Below, in pieces: positions 48,201 to 59,995 of a DNA stretch of 64,000 bases. A program made the translations under genes and the position numbers. The stretch's first letter is position 1; every line of letters begins with the position of its first letter. The DNA comes from Elysia chlorotica. Lineage: Eukaryota > Mollusca > Gastropoda > Plakobranchidae. The notes under the pieces were generated by a model. It was given only the letters and a program-made list of their open reading frames with translations, was not told the origin of the DNA and ran no database searches. The DNA is taken from NCBI GenBank assembly GCA_003991915.1, contig RQTK01000088.1:404110-468109 (forward strand), read 5' to 3'.

Positions 48201-51200
48201 ATACGGGGAAGAAAATTCCTCCTCTCAGCCTACCTCCCTCTCCGTTCTTTCAGTTGAGGTAGATGAAGAGACGAGTCAGTTAAAGAAACACATACCTGGG
48301 AGCGAAGGCTTTGTGAAAAGGTTTTCAGTGAACCATCAAACGGTTTCGGATCAGAGTGGGTTAAGTCACGCAACAAAAGATGACCCAACCTGGAGAGACA
48401 ACCAAGAATCGGTTAGGACTATGTCCGTAACCGAGTCAACGAGTGGTTATGAAGCAATGAATACAACAGAAGCAGGGGAGGTAGAGCAGTGCACAGAACA
48501 AACAAGCAATGGAGTTGCAGCCCTTAGCCACGGGCGTGATTTTGCCTCGTTATCCTCGCAACACAATGACACTATTGTTGACAGGGACTACATAAGTGCA
48601 GGGGATAAGCTTAAGAGCGAACAGAGAAAATTAGATTCTTGGGATTCTGTATCTGAGAAGTCTACCAGTTCTACTAGAGACAGAATCAACCTTGATTCGC
48701 GGACCACTTCACAAATATCTGAAACAGTAAATTGGCCAACATCATCATCATCACCACAAGAAGGAGTAACAACAACGGCAACAACAGCTACATCAAACGA
48801 TTTCGACAGTCGTGGCGCCCATGTCAACACTGATCCTGAGACAGATCGTTTGTCAGAAAAACCTGTTTCGCCACCGGGGCACGAGTGGCTTAATCGCACT
48901 TCACCGGTCTTACCTTACATAGAAGAGGAAGATATTTTTTCCAAAACAGAAACAAAAGCTACAAGTAAAGAGCTAGAAAAAGATACAGTTCAAGAGGATC
49001 AAGGGAGGAAAAATTCCTCCGCCTCCTCCTCCTCTTCCTCCTCCTCCTCCTCTTCCTCCTCGTCTTCTCGTGGATCCAGTCACGTTGATGAGAGTGTGGG
49101 CGGGAGGGACGATTCACCTCATCAGAGAACTCGAGATTTACATAACTCCATGGCACATATAGAGGATGGTCTACCTCGGCAAACAGACAAGACAAACAAC
49201 ACCAGTTTGCTTGCTCATTCCTCGCCTGGTGTTCAAAGTGAGGACCGGGAGCGAGATCGCCATGGATGGGAAGGGGAGATGGTGCTGCCACCTGCTTGTC
49301 GAGACAGTGACGAACCAGGGAGCAACGTGAGGAGCCTGGTCCTACCTACACTTGACGCAGATCTGGTCTCAGTCGGCCAGAGACCGTCACAACTCCTGGA
49401 CTTGTCGCAGCCACAGGAGCAAGTTTCGCAGTTTCGAAAAATCAGTGTAGATAATTCTGGATATGTTCCTTCAAACACAAGTGGTGCCAATGGTGATGTG
49501 AATTCTGATGACTTCTTATCAATTCTGGATTCTATTGAGTTAGACAGACATTCAGATTTGACTTCAGAGTTTGTGGGAAAGTCTGGACTACAGCGTGTGT
49601 ATTCAGGAGAAAATTCTAGATCTAACTCTCCAGAGAAACGGGGCGCATCTCTTGCTTTTGGAAATAACCTACAGATACAAGAACCAAGCAAAGCCTCACA
49701 TTCTCTAATAGTTTCTCAACAGGAGCGTGAGTCCAATGGTGAAAAATATTTTTCAGAAGAACTAAAAAATAAATCAGGTGGTAGCAAAAAGAGTCGTAAA
49801 AGAAGCAGCAATAGCAGTAGCAGTAGCAGCAGCAGTAGCAGCAGTAGCAGTGAAAGTGAAAAAGATAATAATAATGATAAACAAAACACAGACACAGAGC
49901 CAAAATTAGACACAATCAGTAGGCATCACAACATCAGCACCGTGGCCGCAACAACTACTACCACCACCAGCACCACCACCAAAATCAGCAGCAGCAACAG
50001 CGGCGAAGGTGGGCCGGGCGATCAGCAGCCGGCCAGTGGGCTGGAGGAAGAACTGCACCTGCTGCACTCGTGCCTGTCCCCCCAGGTGAGCGACCATGCA
50101 GTGGAGGAGAAGCTCCTGCCCCAGGCGCCAGAGGACGACAACATCAGCACCCTGGGCAGTGTGAGCAGCCGCGCCAGTAACAGCGGGAAAACCCGGGAGA
50201 CGGTCTTCAACAGCGCGTTCTTCACCAGCGGCGCGCTCATCACAGAGGCGGAGGAGGCGGAGTTCGAGTCCGGGAAAGTAGGAAGTACTGATAGTCTAGG
50301 CTCCAGTCACTCCAGACATTCTAGACACTCGTACCAGAGCGCGTACAGTGCAGACTCTGTTAGGTCTGACAGGAGAGATAATAAAGACTGTTATCCCGAG
50401 GAGGAGACTCTTGTAACAGACTCTACTAACAAGACAAATCTTGGTGAACTCAGAAGAGAATCGGATATTTTTTCTGGAACTGTGTCTCACACGGAAATTC
50501 AAACGAAAAAGAAAAACAAGAGCAGAACTTCAAGTGAAAGTTCTTCATCTACTAAGAATTCCTATAAGGAAAATAAATTCTTCAAAATTCAAGGAAGTAC
50601 ACACGCTGTAGAAGACATTTATACAGCTGTTAACAAAGTACCCAAGTTAAATCCCAATACTACTGTAGACTTACACTCTGAACAGCATTCGGATGCTGCT
50701 TCACTGACGCTGAAGGATAAAACATTCCCTCAGCCTCCCGCCTTCTTTTCTGACAAGACGCAGCGACAAACATCAGTGGATTCAGAGGAGAGCCTTATTA
50801 CGCGAGATCAGTTTATCGCCACAAAAAGCATTTTTGAGAGGATATCAGATTCCGAAGCAAACATACAGCCTAGATCACCAAAAACCAAAGACAGAAGACA
50901 ACCAAGAGCTCAGACCTCTATCCCTTCGCCAAGTTACGAAACAAGGCATACACAACATACACAATCCCCGTCTGGACTATCCCCTGCCGCCCAGAGCTTC
51001 GGTTCGGCATCGCCCAACACAGACAACAATCCCATCCCCCACTCCAGAGCCGGGGCATCGTTCGAGTGGAGTGACACGGGACCCCAGGCAGGGGAGGCGA
51101 GGGCCACTGTGACACACGACAGGCTTCCTGGTCAGTCCGCCGACCCCGCCCCTCACCCGCGGGCTCTGGACGCCAGCGCGGGGCTCTATAGCAAACAGCC

Positions 51201-54200
51201 CAGTTATCTAGATTCTGATCTCTATCAGGCAAAACAAACCGTCAGTTCATACAGGGTCAGCGGAGGTACAAACAACAATAAACCGCGGGCAGATAGCCTC
51301 GAGCTACAGGCAGGTAACAACAGGCCTAGTACTAGCACAGGAGACAGTAGTAAAAACAGGCCCAAGGCTAGTACCTCGTCTGGTTCATCCTCTTCGAGTG
51401 ATAGTGACGAAGACAATAAGGAAACGCGTGTGAAGAAAAGGAAATCAAATTCATCTTTCGTTGTTTCAAGTTCTAATTCACACAGGGATTATTTTAACAA
51501 TCGGCCACAGGAGGCGGTTTCGGTTACTAACACTACTATAACGTTTCCAGCAGAGTCTACGAATTTCCAGACTCGACACCAATCTTCCGTTTCATCTAAT
51601 GAAAATTCTTTTACGGATGTAATAGACCTTATTTCAGGATATAACGACGTCACGACGAGTAAATACAACAAAAACACGCAAAGCATCAATGACAGCAACA
51701 ACAACATAAACAACAACAGTGATTCTACAGATCTAAACGGAAACATGTCGGCTGCTGTCGGTGAACTCTCAACTTTCTCCATTCACAAGAAAATGACTTC
51801 AGAGGATAAATCTCTGAGTTTTACGTCAAACGCGTCTTCCGGTCAACACACGCCGCGCACTAATGGTGTTGTGGTGCAGAATGATGTTGACCATGATATC
51901 TACCTCATCCAGGACAACAAAGGCGATTTCTACGCTCTGCAAGAAGTTGATGGCAGCGAAAAGAGCGCCCCTGTAGGGAGCAACATTACTGCCCACATTA
52001 TCAACTCTGGCAACGTGAGCAGCCAGAGGAACAAACTGTACCAAAGCCATCACCAGAGCTCTGTGTCTACAGCATCCCCCCACTCCAGCAGGTCTTCGAG
52101 TATCGACTACCTCCTCGCGTCCTCCTCACACCAGCAAGAGGGGGGTAACCTGGTAGTGGACGGATCTGCTGTGGAAGACGACAAGGCACGAGAAGTTATC
52201 TCCGCATTTTTAGAATCACAGGAGTCTGCGTCCTCAGCGAGCCGTTACGGTGGCGAGAGTGCCAGGTCTCGCGGCTTCTATGATTCAGGATCAGTGGAGC
52301 ATCGCGGAGCTCTCAAACAAGTCCAAACACAAGGAAACATCACGGCTGACACGGGTGAGCGACTCCACAGTTCACATCAAATCCAAACAAATACCAGAGA
52401 TAGGAATGTGTTCATCAACGGTCACAACACAGATAACCGCGCATCTAACAGCAGCAACATTTCATTCTACAGCCCAGGGTTTCAGAACGATGCTTTGACA
52501 AACTCTACCGTCACAGTGAACAACCAAACCAACACACGAGTGGACAATTCTCAGACCTGGACAGCGCCGGGATTTGAACCTTACACCACTGGCAGTGGGG
52601 CTGAGGACCACCACTCGAGCTCGGTCCATATCACTAACTTAAACACCCCACAGCAGAAAGTGAGAGTCAGCCAGACCAAGGCGCAGGATTACCCCGGATC
52701 AGACACTGGCAGTGTTGCATCCTCTCACAACACACCCGTGGTTGTCCACACGGGCCAGAATGTTTCTGGCCAGGGCATCGCACCGTTCCAGACGACTCCC
52801 ATATCCATAACGACGACGACCCAGGCCGTTGTCGGGGAGACTGTGGACATGAAGATCGAGTTCCCGGAGCCCCAGCACCGAGTGTACCAGCGACAGGTGT
52901 CCACCACCACCGACGGCACGGACACGTCGGGCGACGAGAGCAGCTCGCAACGGTTCGTGGTCAGGAGCGGGCCTAAGAAAAGCTCCTTGAAGAAAACATC
53001 AAAGTATGACAGCAGCAGCCTCAACGACAGTGGGTCCGACGTTGTGTACACAAAGAAGGAGACAGTGTCGGCAGATATCAACATTGGTGGCAAGAAGCGG
53101 GAGATAGTTCTTCACCCCGTGGATGATCCATACGAAGCTATCGACATTAATGATAGCCGAACCTCCGACAGAAACTTGTACAAGGTCTATAACGAAGGAA
53201 AGCAGGCACCACATCGAGAAGTTCGTGGAAATAAGGAACTGGAGCAAGACAGGAGTTACGCTTTCACTACGAGAACTAATTATGAACGACCATCTCGCGG
53301 CTTGCCCAGATCTTCCAGTGAGCATAATCTGTTCGATGGCTATTCTTCCTCGACCTCAGACAGAGTGAGAGGAAGAAATAAGCATCGTGTCTACTCGCCC
53401 AGAGAGGGAGGAGGACCAGGCAGTGACAGCGGAAAGTCCTATAGAATGCGGCATAGCAAACTTCCCCACAGTCCACAGCGTTTCTTCAAGAACCCGACTC
53501 TGTCGGTGCACAGAGACAGCGCTGACGAGTACTTTGACGATGTCAACGCTTCCCGCGGGTACCATTCAGAAATCGACATCTCCGAGCCAAAGAGATACAG
53601 AACGGTGACCAAGGTCGTGGTGGATGGCGACGAGGGAAGGTCAAGGTCACCGAGCCCTTCGTCATTGAACCGTTACAGAGTCAAAACTTCCCAGTCTCGT
53701 TCTAGCTTTGACAAGGCTGAGGAAGATCTAGAGAGGAGGCAGAGCCAGACACGATACAGAGTCTTACACGCCAACAACAACAACAACAATAACAACAGCA
53801 GCAGCAGGAATCATCCTGATTTCGGCGACAGCTTTAAAGAGAACCATAAGCGGTACAGAGTGTTCGGCAAGTCGGACAGCGCGCTGAATGTTGCCGGTCG
53901 GGATGGGTTCAGCGCCTACGATGACCGCGCCCACAACAGGTCCGTAGACGAGGCGACCATCACCCGCACTGAGCGGATCCAGCCGAGCAAGCTGCACTCG
54001 CTGCCCAGGATGGGGAAATCCCACAAAACGGTCATCCAGCTGGAGGTGGACAAGGACAAGAAGATCCGCCAGACGGACTCCCTCAGCGACTCTGGCAGGT
54101 CGGACACTCGCTACAGCGTCAAACACGCCCGAGCCCTGGAAGACGAGCTGAGCCCGACGGTTGTGCGGGTAAACAACGCGCCGCCCCCTTCCCCGTCTCC

Positions 54201-55009
54201 TCGCCGCGCCCCGCACAGAGACTCCGCACAAGACGGTAGTCTCGACACGGACTCCCAACTGTCCGGTCCGTACGACCACGAGCACCCGGCAGTGCGGACC
54301 CTGGAGCAAAAGTCCGGCAACAAGAGGTACGTGGTTCACAGCACGGTGGGTGAGCCTCACGACAGCCGCGGGAATGTCATCCACCTGCCCGGATGGCACA
54401 AATCCACCATCGACATCAACGAAGATCACCCTCAGCAACAACCCGAGAAATCAAAGAACTACAAAATCTTCAACAGGTCTCTCGACGAAGAGATGCTGAG
54501 CTCGTCGCAGGGCTACAAGACGGAGAAGTCTGTGTTCTTCGTGAGGCAAGTTTCCGACAAGCAGAACCACAAGTCCTCTGAGTTCGTCTCGCCAGACTCT
54601 GGCCAGGGGACTGAAGTCGCCAGCTCCGACGGTGAGAACGAGACGGTCCGGCAGAAGTTTGAACGCGTGGAGAGGATCTACGAGGTCCGTCAGGAGCCCC
54701 AGATCCCTGAACATCTGAGGTCCACTGAAGATCTCAGCAACGATCTCCGCGTCCTCCGGGGGAAGATCCTCATCAAGAACCGTCTGGACGAGTCTGAGCA
54801 CGGCGACGACGATTTCGACGAAAATGCGAACCTGTTCGACACGAGCTTCCACCTGGGCAAGGACAACCCGCTGTACAGCAGCGACCAGGACTTGCTGGAG
54901 AGCATGCGGCGGGAGGAGGAGCGCGAGATGGCACAGCAAGTCACCCAGGATATTACGTACGAGCATGTGGAGCGGATAGCACAGCGGCACCGGGGACGCG
55001 AAGGACAGG
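45286..55009 (+). CDS. Giant single-exon Ser-rich, probably disordered protein (about 3,241 codons)
   Basis: An uninterrupted 9.7 kb frame begins at ATG 45286. I do not recognise the family. The product is very rich in Ser, Asn, Asp, Glu and Thr, with no signal peptide or membrane segment. Visible parts: an N-terminal Lys/Ala-rich segment (residues 1-70); polyPro (about 269-288); a basic, probably helical stretch with SLKVTKFRPDVKTVREH (about 645-695); polySer (about 1245-1262 and 1507-1523); an ordered-looking GC-rich block (1586-1665); a segment with DHDIYLIQDNKGDFYAL (about 2200); polyAsn (about 2830); a series of K/R-x-Y-x-V/I motifs (2556-3086); and an acidic, helical C-terminal part with an NPLY (NPxY-type) motif. 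The frame reaches TAA at 55021, but ACAGG|GTGAGT at 55005-55015 is a strong donor, so the exon most likely ends at 55009 in phase 1 and the protein continues outside. A role as a cytoskeletal, junctional or nuclear scaffold is only a guess; NLS-like KKSRKR and KKRK occur at about 1503 and 2047. Confidence 0.88.
46092..46149 (+). repeat. PolyPro-coding tract in giant exon
   Basis: CCT/CCA codons give a run of 17 or more prolines (residues about 270-288), a typical SH3, EVH1 or profilin ligand sequence. Confidence 0.9.
49018..49071 (+). repeat. PolySer-coding TCC tract in giant exon
   Basis: Mostly TCC and TCT codons encode about 17 serines with one Ala (residues about 1245-1262). Confidence 0.9.
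49804..49854 (+). repeat. PolySer-coding AGC/AGT tract in giant exon
   Basis: AGC/AGT codons encode a serine run (residues about 1507-1523) between a basic KKSRKR and an acidic ESEKDNNND segment. Confidence 0.9.
52951..54543 (+). repeat. K/R-x-Y-x-V/I motif series in giant exon
   Basis: Short similar motifs: RFVV (2556), LYKVY (2631), KHRVY (2699), KRYRTV (2769), NRYRV (2795), TRYRV (2822), KRYRV (2855), TRYSV (2941), KRYVV (3013), KNYKI (3057), SVFFV (3082). The 2769-2855 group is spaced 26-33 residues. Protein-level repeat; function unknown. Confidence 0.6.
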
Positions 55010-55015
55010 GTGAGT
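55010..55015 (+). other. Splice donor ending the giant exon
   Basis: GTGAGT preceded by ACAGG matches the metazoan 5' splice consensus. Using it removes the last codons (GECC and stop) of the open frame. No acceptor with coding sequence that could be joined was recognised in the remaining 9 kb. Confidence 0.75.
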
Positions 55016-55142
55016 GTTGTTAATGTATCCATGTCTTACATCGAACTCTTCTTTCTGTTGATGGTTTTGTGATTGCTGTTGTTGTTGTTTGCTGTTGTTT
55101 TTTGTTGTTGTTGTTGTTGAATACGATTCTTTTAGCATTCTA

Positions 55143-55335
<193 letters not shown>

Positions 55336-55645
55336 TCGATCACTCTATTTCTCTGCCGCCTTGTATCTTTCATATTATTCTTATTCATATCTACAAGTTG
55401 CCTCTTTCTCTAAAACTCTTAATCTTCACTCTCTGTTCATAGCAACATAAGTTAATATATTCATACCTCTCTCCACACACACGCACACACATACTCACAG
55501 TTCCGTACTTCACTATTCGTTTGTTTCACCACAATTCCATGGTATCCCTAATCTCTCCATCTGCTCATTCTATTACTATCCACACATCCAATCGCCATCT
55601 TTTAATCTCTGTCTTCCCTTTAACTCTCTCTCAGCTCTCTGTTGT

Positions 55646-55651
<6 letters not shown>

Positions 55652-55698
<47 letters not shown>
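55652..55698. repeat. (CT)n microsatellite
   Basis: Pure CT run. Confidence 0.95.
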
Positions 55699-55701
<3 letters not shown>

Positions 55702-56673
55702 CGACATTACCCCTATCTCTCTCCTCCATTACTTCGTCTTCATATCTTCTCTTTTTCTTAGCTACAGACACCTCCATTACCTATTCAGTAACCATCTATC
55801 TCCTCTTGTAACGAATAGAATGTGTACACCGTATGACGTGTGTACATCTATCGCAACCATCCCCCCTTTTCCTCTTTTTTTCTCCGCCTCCTTCTTATTC
55901 ATGCACATAAATACATCCTCTCCCCCCACCCCATCCCATCCCCTTTTCCCCTCCTTTCCAATCTCTTTTCATTCCCATGCACCGCGACACCAACTTCATT
56001 CCAATCTTTGTCAAAACCTTTCACGATCTGACCTGTTTTGATCCTGAGGCCTCAAGTCGTTCAGTCTTGTTAGATCCAGATCTAGAGGCTAACGTAGCTT
56101 AGGTTTATAATATTCTAACAGAAAGCAGAAACGTACATGCCAGCCCAACCAAGACTTTCTTGGGCAAACACATTTCCGAAACCATTCACCGTCTATAAGG
56201 CATAACAACATCAATGCCAGCAGCGGCGGTAGTGATTCTAGGAGTCTAGATGTCCCCAAGTCCTTTAACTACATGTACTTATACACGTATTTGGATGGGT
56301 AAAAGGAACACTAGCGTTACTAAGGCCGATGGTCACCGGACCGTGTCAATAACTTGGTGAAGGCCAAAGCTTAACTCTTCCGAACACGATTTATTATCTT
56401 TGGTATTCTTCCGAAACCGACGGACCGTTCCAATGATTGTCTTCCTGATTTCCTTTGCTGCTTATTCTAGCTGTAGCTCTATAAACCTGTAGGTGGCGCT
56501 CTAGTCTTTACCCCCATATAAAGCTTCCAGGTTTGGTCGCGCGGAACGCCTGACCCTTACCCCGACTTGACCCGTCCAAAACCATTTACTTTCCGACAAG
56601 CCACCGCTCTGAATGTATCAGGTACGTAACAGTGGTACATAAGGAGGATAAAGGGGGGAGTGGTATAGAGGTA

Positions 56674-56752
56674 GAGAGAGAGAGAGAGAGAGAGAGAAGA
56701 AAGAGAGAGATCAACAGATACATAGGGAGACGGCACAAGTACAGTCACACAA

Positions 56753-56803
<51 letters not shown>

Positions 56804-56842
56804 GAGAGGGGGGAGAACGAGATAGAGATAGAGAAAGAATGT
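56674..56842. repeat. (GA)n microsatellites
   Basis: GA runs at 56674-56695 and 56757-56798, with purine-rich sequence between and after. Confidence 0.95.
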
Positions 56843-57257
56843 CAAAATGACCAGTTAACAGAATACAAAACAATACATGTATTGACAATCTATGACCACA
56901 GAAAGGTTCTTATTTAGATCGTGTATAGTATCTTTCAAATAGAAATGCCCCAGTTCAATACTAACGATTTTTAGGTTTATTTTTTTTTCTTCCTTTAATA
57001 GCTGTTCAGGAGTGGCCGTGGCCTCTTTATTTGTTTCTTAGCAATTTTTGCTTTGAGCCCTCTAGAAATCGTTGATGAGGTAATTCTTAAATACCATAGT
57101 TATAGAATCCTAGGCCTTAACAAGATGAACTGAGGCTAAGACTTTGATTTCTAAATCTAACTAAGGTACATGTATTGTCAGACATGTATTACCAAAATGC
57201 ATGTGTTACCAGAATATGGATGTATTAACACAACATGGGCAAGCTTTAGGTTAAACT

Positions 57258-57513
57258 GAAGTGGCAAGTGGAAACAGTAAACAGTTTACAGTGAATTACT
57301 TAGTTCTAAGTAGGTCCTACTTTGTAACACGGAATGAATAACTTAGTTCTACGTTCTTTGTAACACAGAATGAATTACTTAGTTCTATGTTCTTTGTAAC
57401 ACGGAATGAATTACTTAGTTCTATGTTCTTTGTAACACGGAATGAATTACCGGTACTTAGTTCTATGTTCTTTGTTACGCGGAAGACTGAGTACCAGTCC
57501 AGCCATCTGGCAT
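57258..57513 (+). repeat. Two-tier tandem repeat, macro-unit 1 (256 bp)
   Basis: Starts GAAGTGGCAAGTGGAAACAG and ends GCCATCTGGCAT. Inside are four 36-bp units anchored at AACAC (57326, 57362, 57398, 57434). Confidence 0.95.
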
Positions 57514-57805
57514 GAAGTGGCAAGTGGAAATAGTAAACAGTTTACAGTGAATTACTTAGTTCTAAGTAGGTCCTACTTTGTAACACGGAATGAATTACTT
57601 AGTTCTACGTTCTTTGTAACACAGAATGAATTACTTAGTTCTATGTTCTTTGTAACACGGAATGAATTACTTAGTTCTATGTTCTTTGTAACACGTAATG
57701 AATTACTTAGTTCTATGTTCTTTGTAACACGGAATGAATTACCGGTACTTAGTTCTATGTTCTTTGTTACGCGGAAGACTGAGTACCAGTCCAGCCATCT
57801 GGCAT
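57514..57805 (+). repeat. Two-tier tandem repeat, macro-unit 2 (292 bp)
   Basis: Same ends as macro-unit 1. It holds five 36-bp units (57582, 57618, 57654, 57690, 57726); its length exceeds unit 1 by exactly one 36-bp unit. Confidence 0.95.
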
Positions 57806-58578
57806 GCCAAATATTTTTCTTTCAACAACCAGCCAGGCAGGTTCTATGGGCGATTCTGTACCATGTGTCCCTTCCTCTTTCTCCTTCGGTGTAGACTCTA
57901 GATCTAGCAGAATAATAACACTCATTCAAAAAGTAAGAAAAGAAAAGGAAAAAGGTGAAGGAACTGAAAACATTGAAAAGAGAGGAAAAAAAAATAAAAG
58001 TGCATTGCCCAATTCCATGACTTTAAATGTGGAAAGATTAAACAAATGGTGAAAGAAAATGAATTAAAAAGTTTAAAAGAGTAATGCATTCAAGTTTTTC
58101 ACCTTCGTATAAAAGAGGAAAATTCAGCAGTGAACAAGAAGGATTGTACGCATAATCGCATGGTTGCACATAGAACAAAAATGTTTAGAATGGCAGTTTG
58201 AGGTTTAGGCAGAATCGTGTCTTACACAGGTTCTCGCTTGATCCCTTTTGGGGACGGAATGACACATTAGGTTTGGATTCCATAGAAGAACCAAAACAAA
58301 ACAAAAACAACACATAATAGTTTTTGGAAAAATGTAGACCTAAACCTTTAAGGCCGGCACAAGGGATTAAGGAGGTGCATTGTTAATAAAGGCCGGCGCA
58401 CAAAAAGATTAAAAAGATATGATATGTAATACATGTAGTCCTACATAGCAATTTTCGACCTATTATCAATTTTAAGCAGTTTGAGCAGTACAGCAATAAA
58501 AGATTAAACAATATAGGGAGAAAGGGAAGATTATGAGAGGGGCAGACAAAGAGGGAAAGATGAGGAAAGTCGACAGCG
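57806..58578. other. Presumed intron sequence
   Basis: AT-rich; no exon recognised. A short near-repeat AAGGCCGGC.CA occurs at about 58350 and 58390. Confidence 0.4.
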
Positions 58579-58579
58579 T

Positions 58580-58655
<76 letters not shown>

Positions 58656-58790
58656 CCGACCAACCGGCAGACAGACATTCAGACACACAGACAGACAAAT
58701 ACAAACAGACAGACAGACAGATTGACAAACAGACAGACAGACAGAATAGACAAACAGACAGACAGACAGACAGAGTCAGAGACATAAACA
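58579..58790. repeat. (GA)n plus (CAGA)n microsatellite
   Basis: Long GA run followed by CAGA-type tetranucleotides. Confidence 0.97.
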
Positions 58791-59256
58791 AAAAGACATA
58801 GACATATTGGCACAAACACAAATAAAAAAAAGCCTGTGAGTGTGTCCCTGTCTTAAGCATATAATAGTCAACGACAGTTCTATCAAGCCATGCCAAAGTT
58901 TACTACGCCTGAACTTCTGTAACATTTTGGACACTGTCTCTAACATCCCGTGGTCAATTCTGTAGTGCGATAGACAGCTTTCTCTAGTCTGACCGGCACA
59001 ACTAGATCTAACCTGGTCTTCTGTAACACGTCGTTGGTCATTCGCACTGACAGAGACAAATGACAGAGCGTGAGGTAACCAACAACTTAGAGGGATTTTT
59101 GGTTGGTGTTTTTACTTCTTGTATTTTGTTTTCCTTGCTCGACAGAGTGACAGACAATATCCTTATCGTCTTTTTGACGTTGGTGTGACGATCGGTCAGT
59201 TTTGACACTATCACTCTATTCTAGAGACGATTGTGTGAAGAATTGTGTTATCTATA

Positions 59257-59526
59257 AGGTTTAACGTCTCCAATGTTCCTCTAGGGAGTCCTATACAGCG
59301 ACGGCCCCAAGACTTATGTCTGACAATTTTATGTGCTGCCACACACGAGACAGGGCGGGGATACCCATGACTCCTGTCTCAGCCAGTCACATTATACTGA
59401 CACAGACCCAACCAGTTATAGGGGACGAATATGGGACAAATAAATGTGCCGATGGTGGGATTGGATCCGCGGACTTCCTGATCTGAAGATCAACGCTCTA
59501 CCACTGTCATGAGCCAGTTCGTCCCC
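59257..59526 (-). mobile_element. Full-length SINE (head type B), - strand
   Basis: Inverted tail GGTTTAACGTCTCCAATG, body GTGCTGCCACACACGAGACA, then the inverted head with AACGCTCTACCACTGTCATG and GAGCCAGTTCGTCCCC. Confidence 0.88.
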
Positions 59527-59940
59527 ATTGTGTGAAGAAACTCCCCTGGGAGCTAGATAACTTCAGAGAAGATACCCCTCTTATCGCCATTGTTTCGGCC
59601 ATTAAATCTGACACTCTAAGGGGTTAGGGCGAGACATGGTTGCTAGGTGTCTGTCAGCAATTTTTTTTCAGCCCGCAGGATTCGAACCCACATCTGAACA
59701 AGCAGTGGCGTCACCTGGTTGTCAATTTTAGCCGCTCTATTCTAGAGGCGATCGGTATGACCACTTGTGTCACCTGCTTGGCAGTTTTCAGAAAAGCCTG
59801 CGACGGGTGCATGAAGCGTGTGTTTTTTTACTCCTCCCTCTTTTTTTTTTAACCAATGATAGTAATTCACTCATTTTCCTTAGCCCATGGATGGCTCTCT
59901 CTTTTCTCTCTATCTCCCTGTTTCCTTTCTCTCTTTCTTC

Positions 59941-59944
<4 letters not shown>

Positions 59945-59992
<48 letters not shown>
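59945..59992. repeat. (CT)n microsatellite
   Basis: Pure CT run. Confidence 0.95.

Positions 59993-59995
<3 letters not shown>

Larger units (their letters stand above)
55336..57257. other. Presumed intron of giant-exon gene
   Basis: No coding exon recognised. Pyrimidine-rich to 55980. A TATAAA at 56517 is followed by GC-rich sequence, but nothing else marks a promoter. Confidence 0.4.

Noticed and set aside
53764..54441. 225-codon minus-strand frame and many other antisense frames inside 45.3-55.0 kb
   Set aside because: Shadow frames of a GC-rich coding exon; the plus-strand frame spans the whole region and has the splice sites.
56491..56560. TATAAA at 56517 as an internal promoter
   Set aside because: No initiator, donor or reading frame in suitable position was found.
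57326..57761. CRISPR-like look of 36-bp repeats
   Set aside because: Units are contiguous without spacers, and the genome is eukaryotic.
57442..57894. 150-codon frame of repeated NELLSSMFFVTR-like peptide
   Set aside because: A 36-bp repeat is a multiple of three, so any open unit stays open; no other coding sign.
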